A stretch of DNA of 51,025 nucleotides from Candidatus Magasanikiibacteriota bacterium. Its GTDB lineage: Bacteria > Patescibacteriota > Patescibacteriia > Magasanikbacterales > UBA922. A program made the position numbers and the translations under genes. Position 1 is the first letter of the stretch, and each line of letters begins with the position of its first letter. The stretch is from positions 131,598 through 182,622 of the forward strand of contig JABIEQ010000011.1 in assembly GCA_018651085.1 (NCBI GenBank), in the 5' to 3' direction. Below the pieces are notes generated by a model. That model did no database searches, was not told where the DNA came from, and saw only the letters and a list, made by a program, of their open reading frames with translations. Shown here piece by piece: positions 1 through 8,660 of the stretch.

Positions 1-837
1 TCGCAACTGATCAAAGGCCTCTTTTGCGAGTTCTTTATCCCCCACCATTATACTTATTTCTACGAGCATGTCAAGATATTTTGGATTTTGAGGCTCAAGA
101 TCTACTGCTTGCTCTACGGCTTCAAGGGCTGTATCGTTATGTCCAGCTTGTTTTAAAAGCTCAGCGACCTTAAAGAAACGCTTTGCTTTATGCGGACTTT
201 CCACTACTGCTTGTTGATAATATTCAACCGCTTTTTCTATATCTCCTTCTTCCTCGTGAAGTTCTCCTAAACGAACCATCACTTCATCATTTGTTTGATC
301 AATTTGAAGAAGAAATTTATATGTTTGTTTTGCTTCTTCGAACTGGTGCTGTTCATAATACACGTCACCTAATCCACGATACGCCTCTCCATTTTTTTGA
401 TCAATTCTAATAGCACTAATATACTTTTGTTCAGCAACCTCTAAATTCCCATCACTAAAGGCTTGGTCTGCTTGCTTTAATATAACGCGAAGATCATCAA
501 CTTGCTTTTGTTTTTTCTCAGGAGATACTTCTTTTTGTTTTTTTTGTGACTCATCAAATGCAGCTTGTTCTATTTTCCAAGCATAATCTCTAAATGATTG
601 CTGAAATTTTTTTAACTTTTCCATTACCGGTTGTAACTTTTCTCCACGTTTTTCTTGTCCTTCTTTTGATTTTTTCTCTACTCTTTTTTTGAAAATCTCT
701 TGTTTTTTGTTCTTTTCTTTCATTTCAGGAAGATTATCAATATCAAGAAGCGTCAGTTGTGGAAACTTCCGAATAATAATCACAATAATTACTGCAAAAG
801 AGAGTATAAGAAGGATAAATGGAAGTATGGTAAACAT
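1..837 (-). CDS. TPR-repeat membrane protein (C-terminus cut by window edge)
   Basis: The frame is open from an ATG at 835-837 to the window edge, giving 279 codons without a stop, so the 3' end is missing. The N-terminus (FTILPFILLILSFAVIIVII) is a single membrane anchor. A Lys/Glu-rich probable coiled coil covers about residues 35-115. After that come tetratricopeptide units, recognisable from the spacing of small and aromatic residues (AYRGLGDVYYEQHQFEEAK, then VMVRLGELHEEEGDIEKAVE and similar). TPR units are protein-protein scaffolds, and the orientation suggests a cytoplasmic scaffold tethered to the membrane. Only 10 nt separate it from tpiA upstream, so it is probably the last visible gene of the glyS operon. 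The partner is unknown. Confidence 0.8.
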   Translation of the reverse strand, partial: MFTILPFILLILSFAVIIVIIIRKFPQLTLLDIDNLPEMKEKNKKQEIFKKRVEKKSKEGQEKRGEKLQPVMEKLKKFQQSFRDYAWKIEQAAFDESQKKQKEVSPEKKQKQVDDLRVILKQADQAFSDGNLEVAEQKYISAIRIDQKNGEAYRGLGDVYYEQHQFEEAKQTYKFLLQIDQTNDEVMVRLGELHEEEGDIEKAVEYYQQAVVESPHKAKRFFKVAELLKQAGHNDTALEAVEQAVDLEPQNPKYLDMLVEISIMVGDKELAKEAFDQLR

Positions 838-847
838 AATAATGAAT

Positions 848-1585
848 TTACGAGGCAACAGCTTCAATGATACGAGAAAACTCTTCAATCTTTACTGACG
901 CGGACCCTACTAGCATCCCATCTATATGTGAAGAGCTCGCATATCCTGTCACGTTATCGGCATTTACACTCCCCCCATATAATATAGGGACTTGTACATC
1001 AGTAAACTCTGCAATTTGTTCTTTAATATAGATATGCATCTTTTCTGCTTCATCTGGGTCGCACGGTATCCCAGTTCCTACAGCCCACACTGGTTCATAG
1101 GCAACAAAGATCTTACTGTCCCCAATATTAAGCCCATCAAAGACACGCATGATTTGTTTTTTTATACGATACTCCTCTTTCCCATTATCCCTATCTTTTT
1201 GTGATTCACCAATACAAATGACTGGGATAATATTTTGTTCAAGACAAGCTTCGGTCTTTTTTCTTACATCAATATTTCTTTCTCCAAATATATACCGTCT
1301 TTCTGAATGTCCCACAAGAGCATACGTACAACCAATATTTTTATAGAGCATTGCAGAAGAAGCTCCAGTGTACGCACCTCTTGGCACCCAAGCAACATTT
1401 TGTGCACCTACAGAAACAGGTGTCCCTTCACATATTTCTGTTACATCTACCGCTGCTAATGGTGTTGGAAAGACAACACAATTGATATTGTCATGTGTCT
1501 TCCATGTATCTACTAATGTTTCTCCTAATACGCGAGATTCAACAACATCAAGATACATTTTCCAATTTGCGAATATATGTGTCAT
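848..1585 (-). CDS. tpiA: triosephosphate isomerase
   Basis: Interconverts dihydroxyacetone phosphate and glyceraldehyde 3-phosphate in glycolysis. At 245 residues it has the usual family length. Visible motifs are the N-terminal NWK with Lys8-9, catalytic His93 in VGHSERR, catalytic Glu164 in YEPVWAVGTG, and the phosphate loop YGGSV near residue 205. One departure: the normally conserved TGE(I/V)S loop reads TGASS (residues 73-77), so the Glu of that motif is replaced; the catalytic residues are intact. The gene lies 33 nt behind the M16 protease gene and 10 nt ahead of the TPR gene, within the T-box-controlled glyS transcription unit. Confidence 0.96.
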   Translation of the reverse strand: MTHIFANWKMYLDVVESRVLGETLVDTWKTHDNINCVVFPTPLAAVDVTEICEGTPVSVGAQNVAWVPRGAYTGASSAMLYKNIGCTYALVGHSERRYIFGERNIDVRKKTEACLEQNIIPVICIGESQKDRDNGKEEYRIKKQIMRVFDGLNIGDSKIFVAYEPVWAVGTGIPCDPDEAEKMHIYIKEQIAEFTDVQVPILYGGSVNADNVTGYASSSHIDGMLVGSASVKIEEFSRIIEAVAS

Positions 1586-1618
1586 ACACTATATAGTCTT
1601 CTTTTATGAAGGGTGATC

Positions 1619-2878
1619 TTATATAATAATAGCCTCTTTGTCAATGTCTCCAATCACTGCTACTCGCATTTGTGAAGACTTAAACATACGCTTTGCAAGT
1701 GCTTTTATTTGATCATTTGTAACAACATCAATTTCTTTTAGGGCTTCTTCTGGTGCTACTATTTTATCAATAAACAATGATTCATAGGTATACCATCTCG
1801 CTTGAGAGCTTGAGTCTTCTAAAGACAAGGTGAGACTTCCATTAATGTGTGTCTTTGCATCTTCCAGTTCTCTTTTTGTCACTCCTTTTTCAATAATTTT
1901 TTGAATTTCTTTTTGCACGATCTTAATTGTTTTATTGATATTTTTTGCATCAAGTCCTGCTTGTACGTAAATTGATCCAGTATCTCTAAAATTCTGATAT
2001 CCTGCTCGTACACTGTAGGCTAATCCTTTCTTTTCTCTTATTTGTGTAAACAATCTTGAACTCATTGATCCTCCAAGAATAGTAGTAAGTACCCACAACA
2101 CAGCATTCTTTTTTGAATTGTTATACGCAAATCCAGGCCAACCGAGCATTAATTGTGCTTGATCGGTTTTTTTATGTTCAACTTTAACTCTGTCACCTTT
2201 TTTTGCTGAACAATATATTGCCGGTGCATATGTTTTTGACACCTTATTGGTATTTTTTTGCTTTCCGAAATATTTTTCTACCAATTCTTTTGTTTCTTCC
2301 GTTACAGCTCCAGCAAGTACAATGGTCATGTTCTCTGGTTGATAGAATTTGTTTCTATACGAAATCACGTCTTTAGGAAGATAACTTAATACTCGCTTTT
2401 CGTCTCCTGCTATATCAGTTCCTAATGCTCCTTCAAACATAACATTATCAAGCACTGATCCAATGTTCATGATTGGATTATCATTATACATGCGAATTTC
2501 TTCAACAATCACGGTCTTTTCTTTTTCCATGTCTTTTTCTCGAAATACTGAACCAAAAAGCATGTCTGAGAGAATGTCTAATGCCGTTTCTGTGTATTTT
2601 GCATCTGTTTTAATGTAATACCCAGTAGCTTCTTTTCCAGTAAAGGCATTATATTCTGCACCTAACCGATCAATTTCTCTTGTCAGTGTTAGGCTGTCTT
2701 TTCGTTTCTTGGTTCCTTTGAACATCATGTGCTCAATGAAATGAGATACTCCAGCCATCTTTTTTGATTCATAACGTGATCCCACTGGATACATAATCAT
2801 GGTTGTGATTGATTTTGTATCGTGCTGTGGTACCAAAATAATATTTGCGCGGTTTCCTAGTGAGTATTTTTCAAACAT
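1619..2878 (-). CDS. M16-family zinc peptidase
   Basis: A pitrilysin/processing-peptidase type metallopeptidase of 419 residues, the length of the single-unit bacterial M16 proteins. The inverted zinc motif HFIEH is at residues 46-50, and the third ligand is supplied by the EE pair in VIVEEIRMY near residues 126-127, about 76 residues later as the family requires. The C-terminal half has the substrate-binding M16_C features (GWPGFAYNN, then SSRLFTQIREKKGLAYSV). No signal peptide is visible, so it probably acts on peptides in the cytoplasm. It starts 3 nt after the glyS stop and is translationally close to it. The biological substrate cannot be told from sequence. Confidence 0.93.
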   Translation of the reverse strand: MFEKYSLGNRANIILVPQHDTKSITTMIMYPVGSRYESKKMAGVSHFIEHMMFKGTKKRKDSLTLTREIDRLGAEYNAFTGKEATGYYIKTDAKYTETALDILSDMLFGSVFREKDMEKEKTVIVEEIRMYNDNPIMNIGSVLDNVMFEGALGTDIAGDEKRVLSYLPKDVISYRNKFYQPENMTIVLAGAVTEETKELVEKYFGKQKNTNKVSKTYAPAIYCSAKKGDRVKVEHKKTDQAQLMLGWPGFAYNNSKKNAVLWVLTTILGGSMSSRLFTQIREKKGLAYSVRAGYQNFRDTGSIYVQAGLDAKNINKTIKIVQKEIQKIIEKGVTKRELEDAKTHINGSLTLSLEDSSSQARWYTYESLFIDKIVAPEEALKEIDVVTNDQIKALAKRMFKSSQMRVAVIGDIDKEAIII

Positions 2879-2881
2879 AGA

Positions 2882-4249
2882 TTATACAGAAAATGCATCA
2901 GTAAAAAATGAAGGGAGGTCTGTTATTGCGATTCGTTCTTGTTCCATAGTATCTCTATCTCGCACTGTTACTCGATGGTCTTCTAGACTCTCAAAGTCTA
3001 CAGTGACACAATATGGCGTACCTATTTGATCTTGGCGACGATATCGTTTTCCAATTGACCCTGTTTCGTCATATTGAGTCATATAATTATACCACAGTTT
3101 TTGTTGTATTTCTTTAGCTAACTTTTGAAGTGGTTCTTTTTTTGATAGTGGAAAAATAGCCATTTTTATTGGTGCAAGTGATTTATGAAATCGAAGGACG
3201 ACTTCCTTATCATGCTTTGACTGATCTGATCCATCTCGTTCATCATACGCGTCAGCAAGGAAGGCGAGAGTTGCTCGATCTGCTCCATCGGCTGTTTCAA
3301 TAATGTGTGGCGTAATTTTTTCTCCTGTTTCTTGATAAAAATACGTCAGATCTTGCCCACTAAACTCTTGGTGACGAGAAAGATCCCAATCTCCTCTATC
3401 ATGAATCCCAGCAAGCTCTTTAAATCCAAGCCCTGGGTAGTTATATTCAATGTCAGTTGCATTCTTTGCGTAGTGTGCTAACTCATCTGGTCTGTGATCA
3501 CGAAAACGAAGGTTCTCTTCTTTTATTCCAAGATCTTTATACCATTGCATCCGTAACTCTTTCCACATTTCAAATATATCTCCTTTTCCTTCTGGATGCA
3601 CAAAATATTGTTGTTCCATCTGTTCAAACTCACGTGTTCTAAACGTAAAGTTTCCTGGAGTAATTTCATTTCTAAATGATTTTCCAATTTGCGCGATTCC
3701 AAACGGTAGTTTTCTTCGCATACTTTGTTGTACATGCACAAAGTTGGTATAAATTCCTTGGCATGTCTCTGGTCGAAGGTAAATTTCATTTGCACTGTCT
3801 TCAAGTGGCCCCATGAATGTTTTAAACATGAGGTTAAAATTTCTTACTCCAGTTAACTCTCCTTCACAACTTGGGCACACCATATTATGTTTTTCCCAAG
3901 TTCCCGGTCTAAAATCTGGCTCAATTCCTTTGTCTTCAAGAAGATGATCAGCTCGCCATCTTTTTTTACATTTTTTACAATCAACAAGAGGATCGCTAAA
4001 TCCTTCAAGGTGACCACTTGCTTCCCAAACACGAGGGTGCATTAAAATTGCGGCATCAAGCCCTACTACATCACCTCTCATTTGTACCATAGCTTTCCAC
4101 CACGCTTTTTTTACATTATTTTTAAGTTCAACCCCAAGTGGACCATAATCATAACTACTTGAAAGTCCCCCATAAATTTCTGAAGATGGATAGATGAATC
4201 CTCGTTGTTTTGAGAGCGACACGATGTGCTCTAATGATGTTTTTTCCAT
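2882..4249 (-). CDS. glyS: glycyl-tRNA synthetase, class II homodimer type
   Basis: Charges tRNA-Gly with glycine. The 455-residue protein is the alpha2 (eukaryote/archaea/Gram-positive) type rather than the alpha/beta heterotetramer. It opens with the family signature RGFIYPSSEIYGG and DYGPLG. Cys pairs CKKC (near residue 90) and CPSC (near 130) form a likely zinc site. Class II motif 2 reads FRNEITPGNFTFRTREFEQ, motif 3 reads GADRATLAFL, and the C-terminal anticodon-binding domain follows (LAPIKMAIFPLSKKE). It is the first gene of a unit with M16 peptidase, tpiA and a TPR gene. Its leader carries a T-box-like element, described separately, which fits glycine-dependent attenuation. Confidence 0.97.
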   Translation of the reverse strand: MEKTSLEHIVSLSKQRGFIYPSSEIYGGLSSSYDYGPLGVELKNNVKKAWWKAMVQMRGDVVGLDAAILMHPRVWEASGHLEGFSDPLVDCKKCKKRWRADHLLEDKGIEPDFRPGTWEKHNMVCPSCEGELTGVRNFNLMFKTFMGPLEDSANEIYLRPETCQGIYTNFVHVQQSMRRKLPFGIAQIGKSFRNEITPGNFTFRTREFEQMEQQYFVHPEGKGDIFEMWKELRMQWYKDLGIKEENLRFRDHRPDELAHYAKNATDIEYNYPGLGFKELAGIHDRGDWDLSRHQEFSGQDLTYFYQETGEKITPHIIETADGADRATLAFLADAYDERDGSDQSKHDKEVVLRFHKSLAPIKMAIFPLSKKEPLQKLAKEIQQKLWYNYMTQYDETGSIGKRYRRQDQIGTPYCVTVDFESLEDHRVTVRDRDTMEQERIAITDLPSFFTDAFSV

Positions 4250-4416
4250 ATGATATTGATGTTAAAATATCTATTTTTTTCTATTAAAAAAAGACAGCCT
4301 GTACTGTCTTGGGACCCCGAAGGGCGGTTCCACCCAAGTTCTTTTCCTTGAAAAGCACCTTGATGTGTTGTCTATCTCACTCCACAGACGCCACTCTGCT
4401 TCATAGTGAAGATAAG
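4250..4416 (-). promoter_or_regulatory. glycine T-box riboswitch candidate, ultra-short Stem I
   Basis: The leader between the promoter and glyS, read on the minus strand, has every part of a T-box. Stem I is 9 bp: 4405-4414 pairs with 4373-4381 with one bulged T. Inside it a 5-bp hairpin (4395-4399 with 4384-4388) has a 6-nt loop at 4389-4394 reading GTGGCG, which contains the Gly codon GGC. A second hairpin, CTTTTC-AAG-GAAAAG, resembles Stem III. The T-box core GGGTGGAACCGCC covers 4325-4335 and includes the UGGN bulge that would pair with the tRNA acceptor end. CTTGGG (4333-4338) pairs with CCCAAG (4308-4313) to form the antiterminator, which overlaps the terminator arm. The specifier in a terminal loop recalls the ultra-short class described for actinobacterial ileS. 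Confidence 0.85.
4286..4310 (-). terminator. T-box terminator hairpin upstream of glyS
   Basis: On the minus strand AAGACAG (4304-4310) pairs with CTGTCTT (4291-4297), followed by a run of seven T (4286-4292). Bases 4308-4310 are shared with the antiterminator arm CCCAAG, so the two helices exclude each other, as in attenuating T-boxes. Confidence 0.85.
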
Positions 4417-4419
4417 TCT

Positions 4420-4447
4420 ATTATACGCCTTTTTATATTAGTGTCAA
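4420..4447 (-). promoter_or_regulatory. sigma-70-type promoter of the glyS unit
   Basis: The -35 TTGACA is at 4442-4447 and the -10 TATAAT at 4420-4425 on the minus strand, with a 16-bp spacer. Both hexamers are perfect consensus. It begins just past the dtd stop, and the predicted RNA would start at about 4413-4415, at the first base of T-box Stem I. Confidence 0.85.
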
Positions 4448-4454
4448 TAGAGCC

Positions 4455-4904
4455 TTATTCTTGTGTTTCTTTTTCTAAAAGTAGAGTCACTGGCCCATCA
4501 TTTACTAAAGACACTTGCATATAGGCACCAAATACACCAGTTTCTACTTTTACATCAGCTTTTTTTAATCGTTCGACCATATATTCATAAAGTGGACGCG
4601 CGATATCTCCTTTTGCGGCATTTGTAAAACTTGGTCTGGTTCCTTTTTTTGCATTACCATAAAGAGTAAATTGTGATACCACTAAAATCTCCCCGTTGAT
4701 GTCTTTTATACTCTCATTTAATTTGCCTTCTTTATATGTAAATATTCTCAGCTTCAATATTTTTTCTACTAACCAATCTACATCATTTTTACTATCACTA
4801 TGCGTTATACCAAGAAATACTAAAACACCGTGAGAAATACTTCCCACAGTGTTATTATCTACTGTTACCTTAGCCTTTTGTACGCGTTGAATAAGTGCGC
4901 GCAT
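4455..4904 (-). CDS. dtd: D-aminoacyl-tRNA deacylase
   Basis: Hydrolyses D-amino acids (and mischarged glycine) from tRNA, a cytoplasmic translation quality-control enzyme. At 149 residues it has the normal length. It shows the family start MRALIQRVQKAKVTVD, the catalytic-site motif VVSQFTLYGN near residue 77, and the cross-subunit motif NDGPVTLLLE near the C-terminus (family form xxGPVT). It starts 8 nt after the frr stop and is the last gene of the long leftward operon. It sits next to glyS but in a separate transcription unit, because the glyS promoter begins immediately beyond its stop. Confidence 0.95.
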   Translation of the reverse strand: MRALIQRVQKAKVTVDNNTVGSISHGVLVFLGITHSDSKNDVDWLVEKILKLRIFTYKEGKLNESIKDINGEILVVSQFTLYGNAKKGTRPSFTNAAKGDIARPLYEYMVERLKKADVKVETGVFGAYMQVSLVNDGPVTLLLEKETQE

Positions 4905-4912
4905 AATTTTAT

Positions 4913-5464
4913 TTAGATGGTCGTAATTTCTTTTTCTTTTTCTTCTCCAATCTTTTTGATTTGTTCGTTATATTCTTTTGTTAGGGTGTCTAGTTCATCT
5001 TGGAAACCATATCGCTCATCTCCATTTATATCTTTCTCTTTTGCGGCTCGATCAATTTCTCCACGAATGTCTTCGCGAATTTTTCGTATGGTAATGCGAG
5101 TATTTTCTAACTTTTTATGAAGCACTTTTATAAGTTCCTGTCTTCGGTCAGCAGTAAGATCAGGAAGCGGTAAACGAATAACTTTTCCATCATTTACTGG
5201 ACTAATCCCTATGTCTGAATTTCTAATAGCATTTTCTATTACTTGCATGAGTGATTTGTCCCATGGGTCAACCGCTAATGTTTTGGCATCAGACACGGTA
5301 ATTGAAGCAACACTTTTAAGTGATTGCTTTGTGCCGTATGATTCCACTTTGATATCTTCAACAAGCGCTGGTGTTGCACGACCAGTTCTAAGACTCGTAA
5401 TATCTGTCTTTAAAAAGTCTATAGCTTTTATAAACTCTCCTTTTCTTTCATCAATAATGGTCAT
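4913..5464 (-). CDS. frr: ribosome recycling factor
   Basis: Splits the post-termination ribosome together with EF-G. The 183-residue length fits the family. Characteristic segments are LRTGRATPALVEDIKVESYG near residues 25-45, SDIGISPVNDGKVIRLPLP near 88-105, and the C-terminal helical hairpin with RKIREDIR and the DELDTLTKEYNEQIKKI end. It is tightly packed between the propeller lipoprotein and dtd. No unusual residue was noticed. Confidence 0.97.
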   Translation of the reverse strand: MTIIDERKGEFIKAIDFLKTDITSLRTGRATPALVEDIKVESYGTKQSLKSVASITVSDAKTLAVDPWDKSLMQVIENAIRNSDIGISPVNDGKVIRLPLPDLTADRRQELIKVLHKKLENTRITIRKIREDIRGEIDRAAKEKDINGDERYGFQDELDTLTKEYNEQIKKIGEEKEKEITTI

Positions 5465-5470
5465 ATCTTT

Positions 5471-6556
5471 TTATTTATTTTCTGGTGGAACCGTCATACC
5501 AAGATATACGAACCCATCTTCTGGGTGAATCCGTAGTGCTGTTGGTACTTGCCCACTTGGTAATTTTTCTGTTTCCCAACTTTTAGCTCCATTTGTGGTT
5601 GCATAAAATGTGGAACGCGTTCCAATTGTGGCTGTAAAGTAAATTTCTTGATCATTTTTTGGATTAATAGCAAATCCATAGATCTTTGCACTTCCAGCAG
5701 GAGGATTAATAGAAAGCTCTTCCCATCGGTCTCCCCCGTCTTCGGTCACGAGAATACCATACTCTGACACCCAATACAAGACATTTTGCTTATATGGATG
5801 ATATACCATTCGACGATATTGTTTTGCCTGAGGGAATGATTTTATGTTATCTAATAGAGCGTCCCAGGTAACACCACCATCTCTTGATCGGAATAAGCCT
5901 TTCTTTTTTGATGCAATGTAGACCGTTTTTTCTACAAATGGATCAAAAATTACATTGTGTAGATTTGTCTTTTTAAATCGTACAAGCGTATCCCAACTTA
6001 CTCCCTCGTCAATACTTTGGTGGACCCCTCCATCACTGTCAACAAGCATGATTTGATATGGAGGAAATGGACTAAATGCGATTGATTGAACTCTTACCGT
6101 ACTTCGTGATTCACGATATACATTTTTCCATGAACGGGCACAATCAGATGATTTAAATACTGTACTTCCAACTGAAGCGTACATTGTACATTTATCCTTT
6201 GGATGAACCGCCATGGCATAGATGAAACCTGTATTTAATGGCGCTCCTACCCCTCGCCAGGTTTTTCCATTGTCATAGGTAAAAAATAATCCTTGTCCTC
6301 GTGTTGCCCAATACATAGTATCTGGATCTTGTGGATCACCTTCTAATCTATACACACTTGAGTTTGAAAGATCTTTATTTCCGTCAACGGTTGGTTCTGT
6401 GGCAATTTTTTTCCATTCTTCTCCTTGGCTTGTTGAGACAAACATTCCTGCACTTCCACTTGTGCCGCCTTCGTTAAATGATACACACCCTGCACCTAAA
6501 AAGATAAGGGCAGCTCCAATGAGGACACTTGTTTTAATATAGGTAGACGATGTCAT
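5471..6556 (-). CDS. Asp-box (BNR/sortilin-like) beta-propeller lipoprotein
   Basis: Starting at the ATG at 6556 the protein has 361 residues and begins with a lipoprotein signal: a short n-region, the hydrophobic run VLIGAALIFL and the lipobox LGAGC with Cys at about residue 24. A start 11 codons upstream would bury this signal and overlap holB. The mature part carries at least six Asp-box-like repeats: DNGKTW, SDCARSW, DEGVSW, DGGVTW, DGGDRW and TNGAKSW, spaced 40-60 residues apart. Such repeats form the blades of sialidase, sortilin and Ycf48 type propellers. The binding partner is unknown; the protein is predicted to be anchored on the outer face of the membrane. Confidence 0.85.
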   Translation of the reverse strand: MTSSTYIKTSVLIGAALIFLGAGCVSFNEGGTSGSAGMFVSTSQGEEWKKIATEPTVDGNKDLSNSSVYRLEGDPQDPDTMYWATRGQGLFFTYDNGKTWRGVGAPLNTGFIYAMAVHPKDKCTMYASVGSTVFKSSDCARSWKNVYRESRSTVRVQSIAFSPFPPYQIMLVDSDGGVHQSIDEGVSWDTLVRFKKTNLHNVIFDPFVEKTVYIASKKKGLFRSRDGGVTWDALLDNIKSFPQAKQYRRMVYHPYKQNVLYWVSEYGILVTEDGGDRWEELSINPPAGSAKIYGFAINPKNDQEIYFTATIGTRSTFYATTNGAKSWETEKLPSGQVPTALRIHPEDGFVYLGMTVPPENK

Positions 6557-6575
6557 AGTGTAAACATTATATAAC

Positions 6576-7523
6576 TTATGGAAATGCAATAAGAATTTCT
6601 TCTACTAATAATTTTGGGTGTACATTTTGTCGTAATCCTTCTTTTGCTTCAGTAATTCTTTTCGTCACGTTTAAAATATCCTTTATCGGTATTGATACTT
6701 GCGTATGTTTATGCACAGTATGCTCATGAAGTCCTGAATGTGTAAACAATGCATCTCGAAGTACCATTTCCCAAATAGATAGTGCTTCTACCAGTTTCCC
6801 TCTTGTTGAAATATGATCTGTTTTATCTCCAAATAATTCGTCTACAATACTCATTTTTTTATACAAGGGCTTTCCAATTAATGATACGCATCGATCTACT
6901 TCTTTTTTATATCCATTAAAGATCTCACTATCCTTTGCCCAAGATAATGCTAATCCAGGAAGTCCTCTTGCCATTTTGGCATAGATTCTTGAAAGATCAG
7001 TTTCAATATTTCTTTTTTCTAATGCTTGTTGTATTTTTGTTTCCTCCACTTCGTGAAGATATATTGATTGCACTCTTGAACGGATTGTTTGTGGAAGGGC
7101 CTCAACATCATGGGTTAGTAAAAATAGTATTGTATGTGCCGCTGGTTCTTCTAACGTTTTTAGTAATCCGTTTGCAGCATTTGCATTCATTTTTTCTGCG
7201 CCATCAATAATTGCTACTTTATACTTTCCAAGGTACGGGCGCTTATGCACATATGATCGTAATGTTCTTATCTGCTCAATATCTATATGTTTTTTAAGCT
7301 TCTCTGTCTTTTTGTTCACTTCTTGCGTAACAGTGACAATATCCGGATGTGTGTGTAGTTTTTGAATTGAACATTGAAGTATTTCCGCGACAATATGTTT
7401 GATGAGGGGGTGTTTTCCTACATGTTTAGGCCCTACAATTGCATATGCATGACTTAAAGACTCTTTTTCACTGAGTGCTTTAAAAAATGCTTGTGCCTTT
7501 TCGTGCCCAATAATCTCATCCAT
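6576..7523 (-). CDS. holB: DNA polymerase III delta'-like clamp-loader subunit
   Basis: A 315-residue AAA+ protein with the delta'/gamma layout. The N-terminal start MDEIIGHEKAQAFFKALS matches the family. The P-loop position reads GPKHVGKH, so the final Ser/Thr of the Walker A is His. The Walker B region VAIIDGAEKMNANAANGLLK and the sensor segment LEEPAAHTILFLLTH follow, with the SRC-like motif RSRVQ near residue 150. The zinc-binding Cys set of typical delta' is mostly missing (one Cys, in ILQCSIQ). delta' subunits often do not bind ATP, so the degenerate P-loop fits. Another clamp-loader-like ATPase cannot be excluded. Confidence 0.85.
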   Translation of the reverse strand: MDEIIGHEKAQAFFKALSEKESLSHAYAIVGPKHVGKHPLIKHIVAEILQCSIQKLHTHPDIVTVTQEVNKKTEKLKKHIDIEQIRTLRSYVHKRPYLGKYKVAIIDGAEKMNANAANGLLKTLEEPAAHTILFLLTHDVEALPQTIRSRVQSIYLHEVEETKIQQALEKRNIETDLSRIYAKMARGLPGLALSWAKDSEIFNGYKKEVDRCVSLIGKPLYKKMSIVDELFGDKTDHISTRGKLVEALSIWEMVLRDALFTHSGLHEHTVHKHTQVSIPIKDILNVTKRITEAKEGLRQNVHPKLLVEEILIAFP

Positions 7524-7528
7524 ATGCT

Positions 7529-8659
7529 TTAGGATACCATGTTTTTTCCCTCACTTAAAGCAATGAAGGTTTCTTTTGCACAGGTAGCCCATGAAAATTG
7601 TTGTACATTTAAAAATCCTTTTTGCAGACATTCTTCTCGTTTTTCTTTATTATGTAGTGCCATTTCTATCCCTTTTGCAATATCTTCTTCACTTTTCACA
7701 TCTATATAAATAGCACCATCTTTGCCAACTTCTTCTAGACTTGATCCTTTTCCAGCAACCACAATCGTTCCACTTGCTTGCGCTTCAAGTATAGGGATAC
7801 CAAACCCTTCATATAGACTTGGGAACAAAAATACCGCTGCTTTTTTCATAAATAACATAAGATCATTGTCTTTTACCCAACCTAATTCATAGATATCTTT
7901 TTTGTACGGACTTTTTTCTATAGCTTCTTGTACTTTTTTGTAGCCATAGCCTGGTTTCCCAATAAGGACAAACTTTATGTCGTCATGTTGGTGAGCATCT
8001 TTATATATGGTAAACGCCTTAATCATTCTTGCGGTGTTTTTCTTTTGCTCGAGTCTTCCAACAGATAATATATATTTTGCACCTGTTCCATATATTTTTT
8101 GTACGTCCTTTTCACTTTTTTTGTCTTTTTTATTATAGACCTCGTTATAGCCATGATGAATGACATTAATATGGTCTGTTTTCTTTGGAGAAAATTTTTC
8201 TATTAATTCTTCTTTTGTAAATTGTGACGGTACAATAATCTTCCACAACTTTTTTAATGCTTTTTTAGGAATGTATGTTGAATACCACGCTTCAAAAAAA
8301 TTATAACTTTCTTTAAATGTACAAGCAGCAATGTCATGCACAGTCATCACTGTTTTTTTCGGATGAATCAACGGAAACACGTGTGCTGGTATCCATAATA
8401 CATCTGGTGCGTGTATTACCATTTCAATACTAAGACGCACTTGGGTCCAGAGTCTTTTGGGTGGCCAACGAAGCACTTTTTCTTCCCAATGCTTTGGTAA
8501 CACGGCGAGATCCCCTTGTAGAGGAGTATTTGTATATAAAACAACCCGAACAGTGTCGGGGATAATATGTTTCAAGTGCTCTATGGTGTGCCACGCATAC
8601 CACTCAACGCCGGTTTTTTGGGTATGGTTTGCACGTGATGCGTCAATCCCTATAACCAT
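7529..8659 (-). CDS. GT4-family glycosyltransferase
   Basis: Retaining GT-B fold transferase, 376 residues from the ATG at 8657-8659, which follows the mreB stop TAA by one base. The start 13 codons further upstream would overlap mreB and adds no family sequence. Residues 1-20 read MVIGIDASRANHTQKTGVEW, the usual GT4 opening. The donor-site segments are ILSVGRLEQKKN near residue 200 and the EX7E motif EGFGIPILE near 295. It probably transfers a nucleotide-sugar residue onto a lipid or surface glycan. Its place between mreB and holB gives no acceptor. Confidence 0.9.
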   Translation of the reverse strand: MVIGIDASRANHTQKTGVEWYAWHTIEHLKHIIPDTVRVVLYTNTPLQGDLAVLPKHWEEKVLRWPPKRLWTQVRLSIEMVIHAPDVLWIPAHVFPLIHPKKTVMTVHDIAACTFKESYNFFEAWYSTYIPKKALKKLWKIIVPSQFTKEELIEKFSPKKTDHINVIHHGYNEVYNKKDKKSEKDVQKIYGTGAKYILSVGRLEQKKNTARMIKAFTIYKDAHQHDDIKFVLIGKPGYGYKKVQEAIEKSPYKKDIYELGWVKDNDLMLFMKKAAVFLFPSLYEGFGIPILEAQASGTIVVAGKGSSLEEVGKDGAIYIDVKSEEDIAKGIEMALHNKEKREECLQKGFLNVQQFSWATCAKETFIALSEGKNMVS

Positions 8660-8660
8660 A

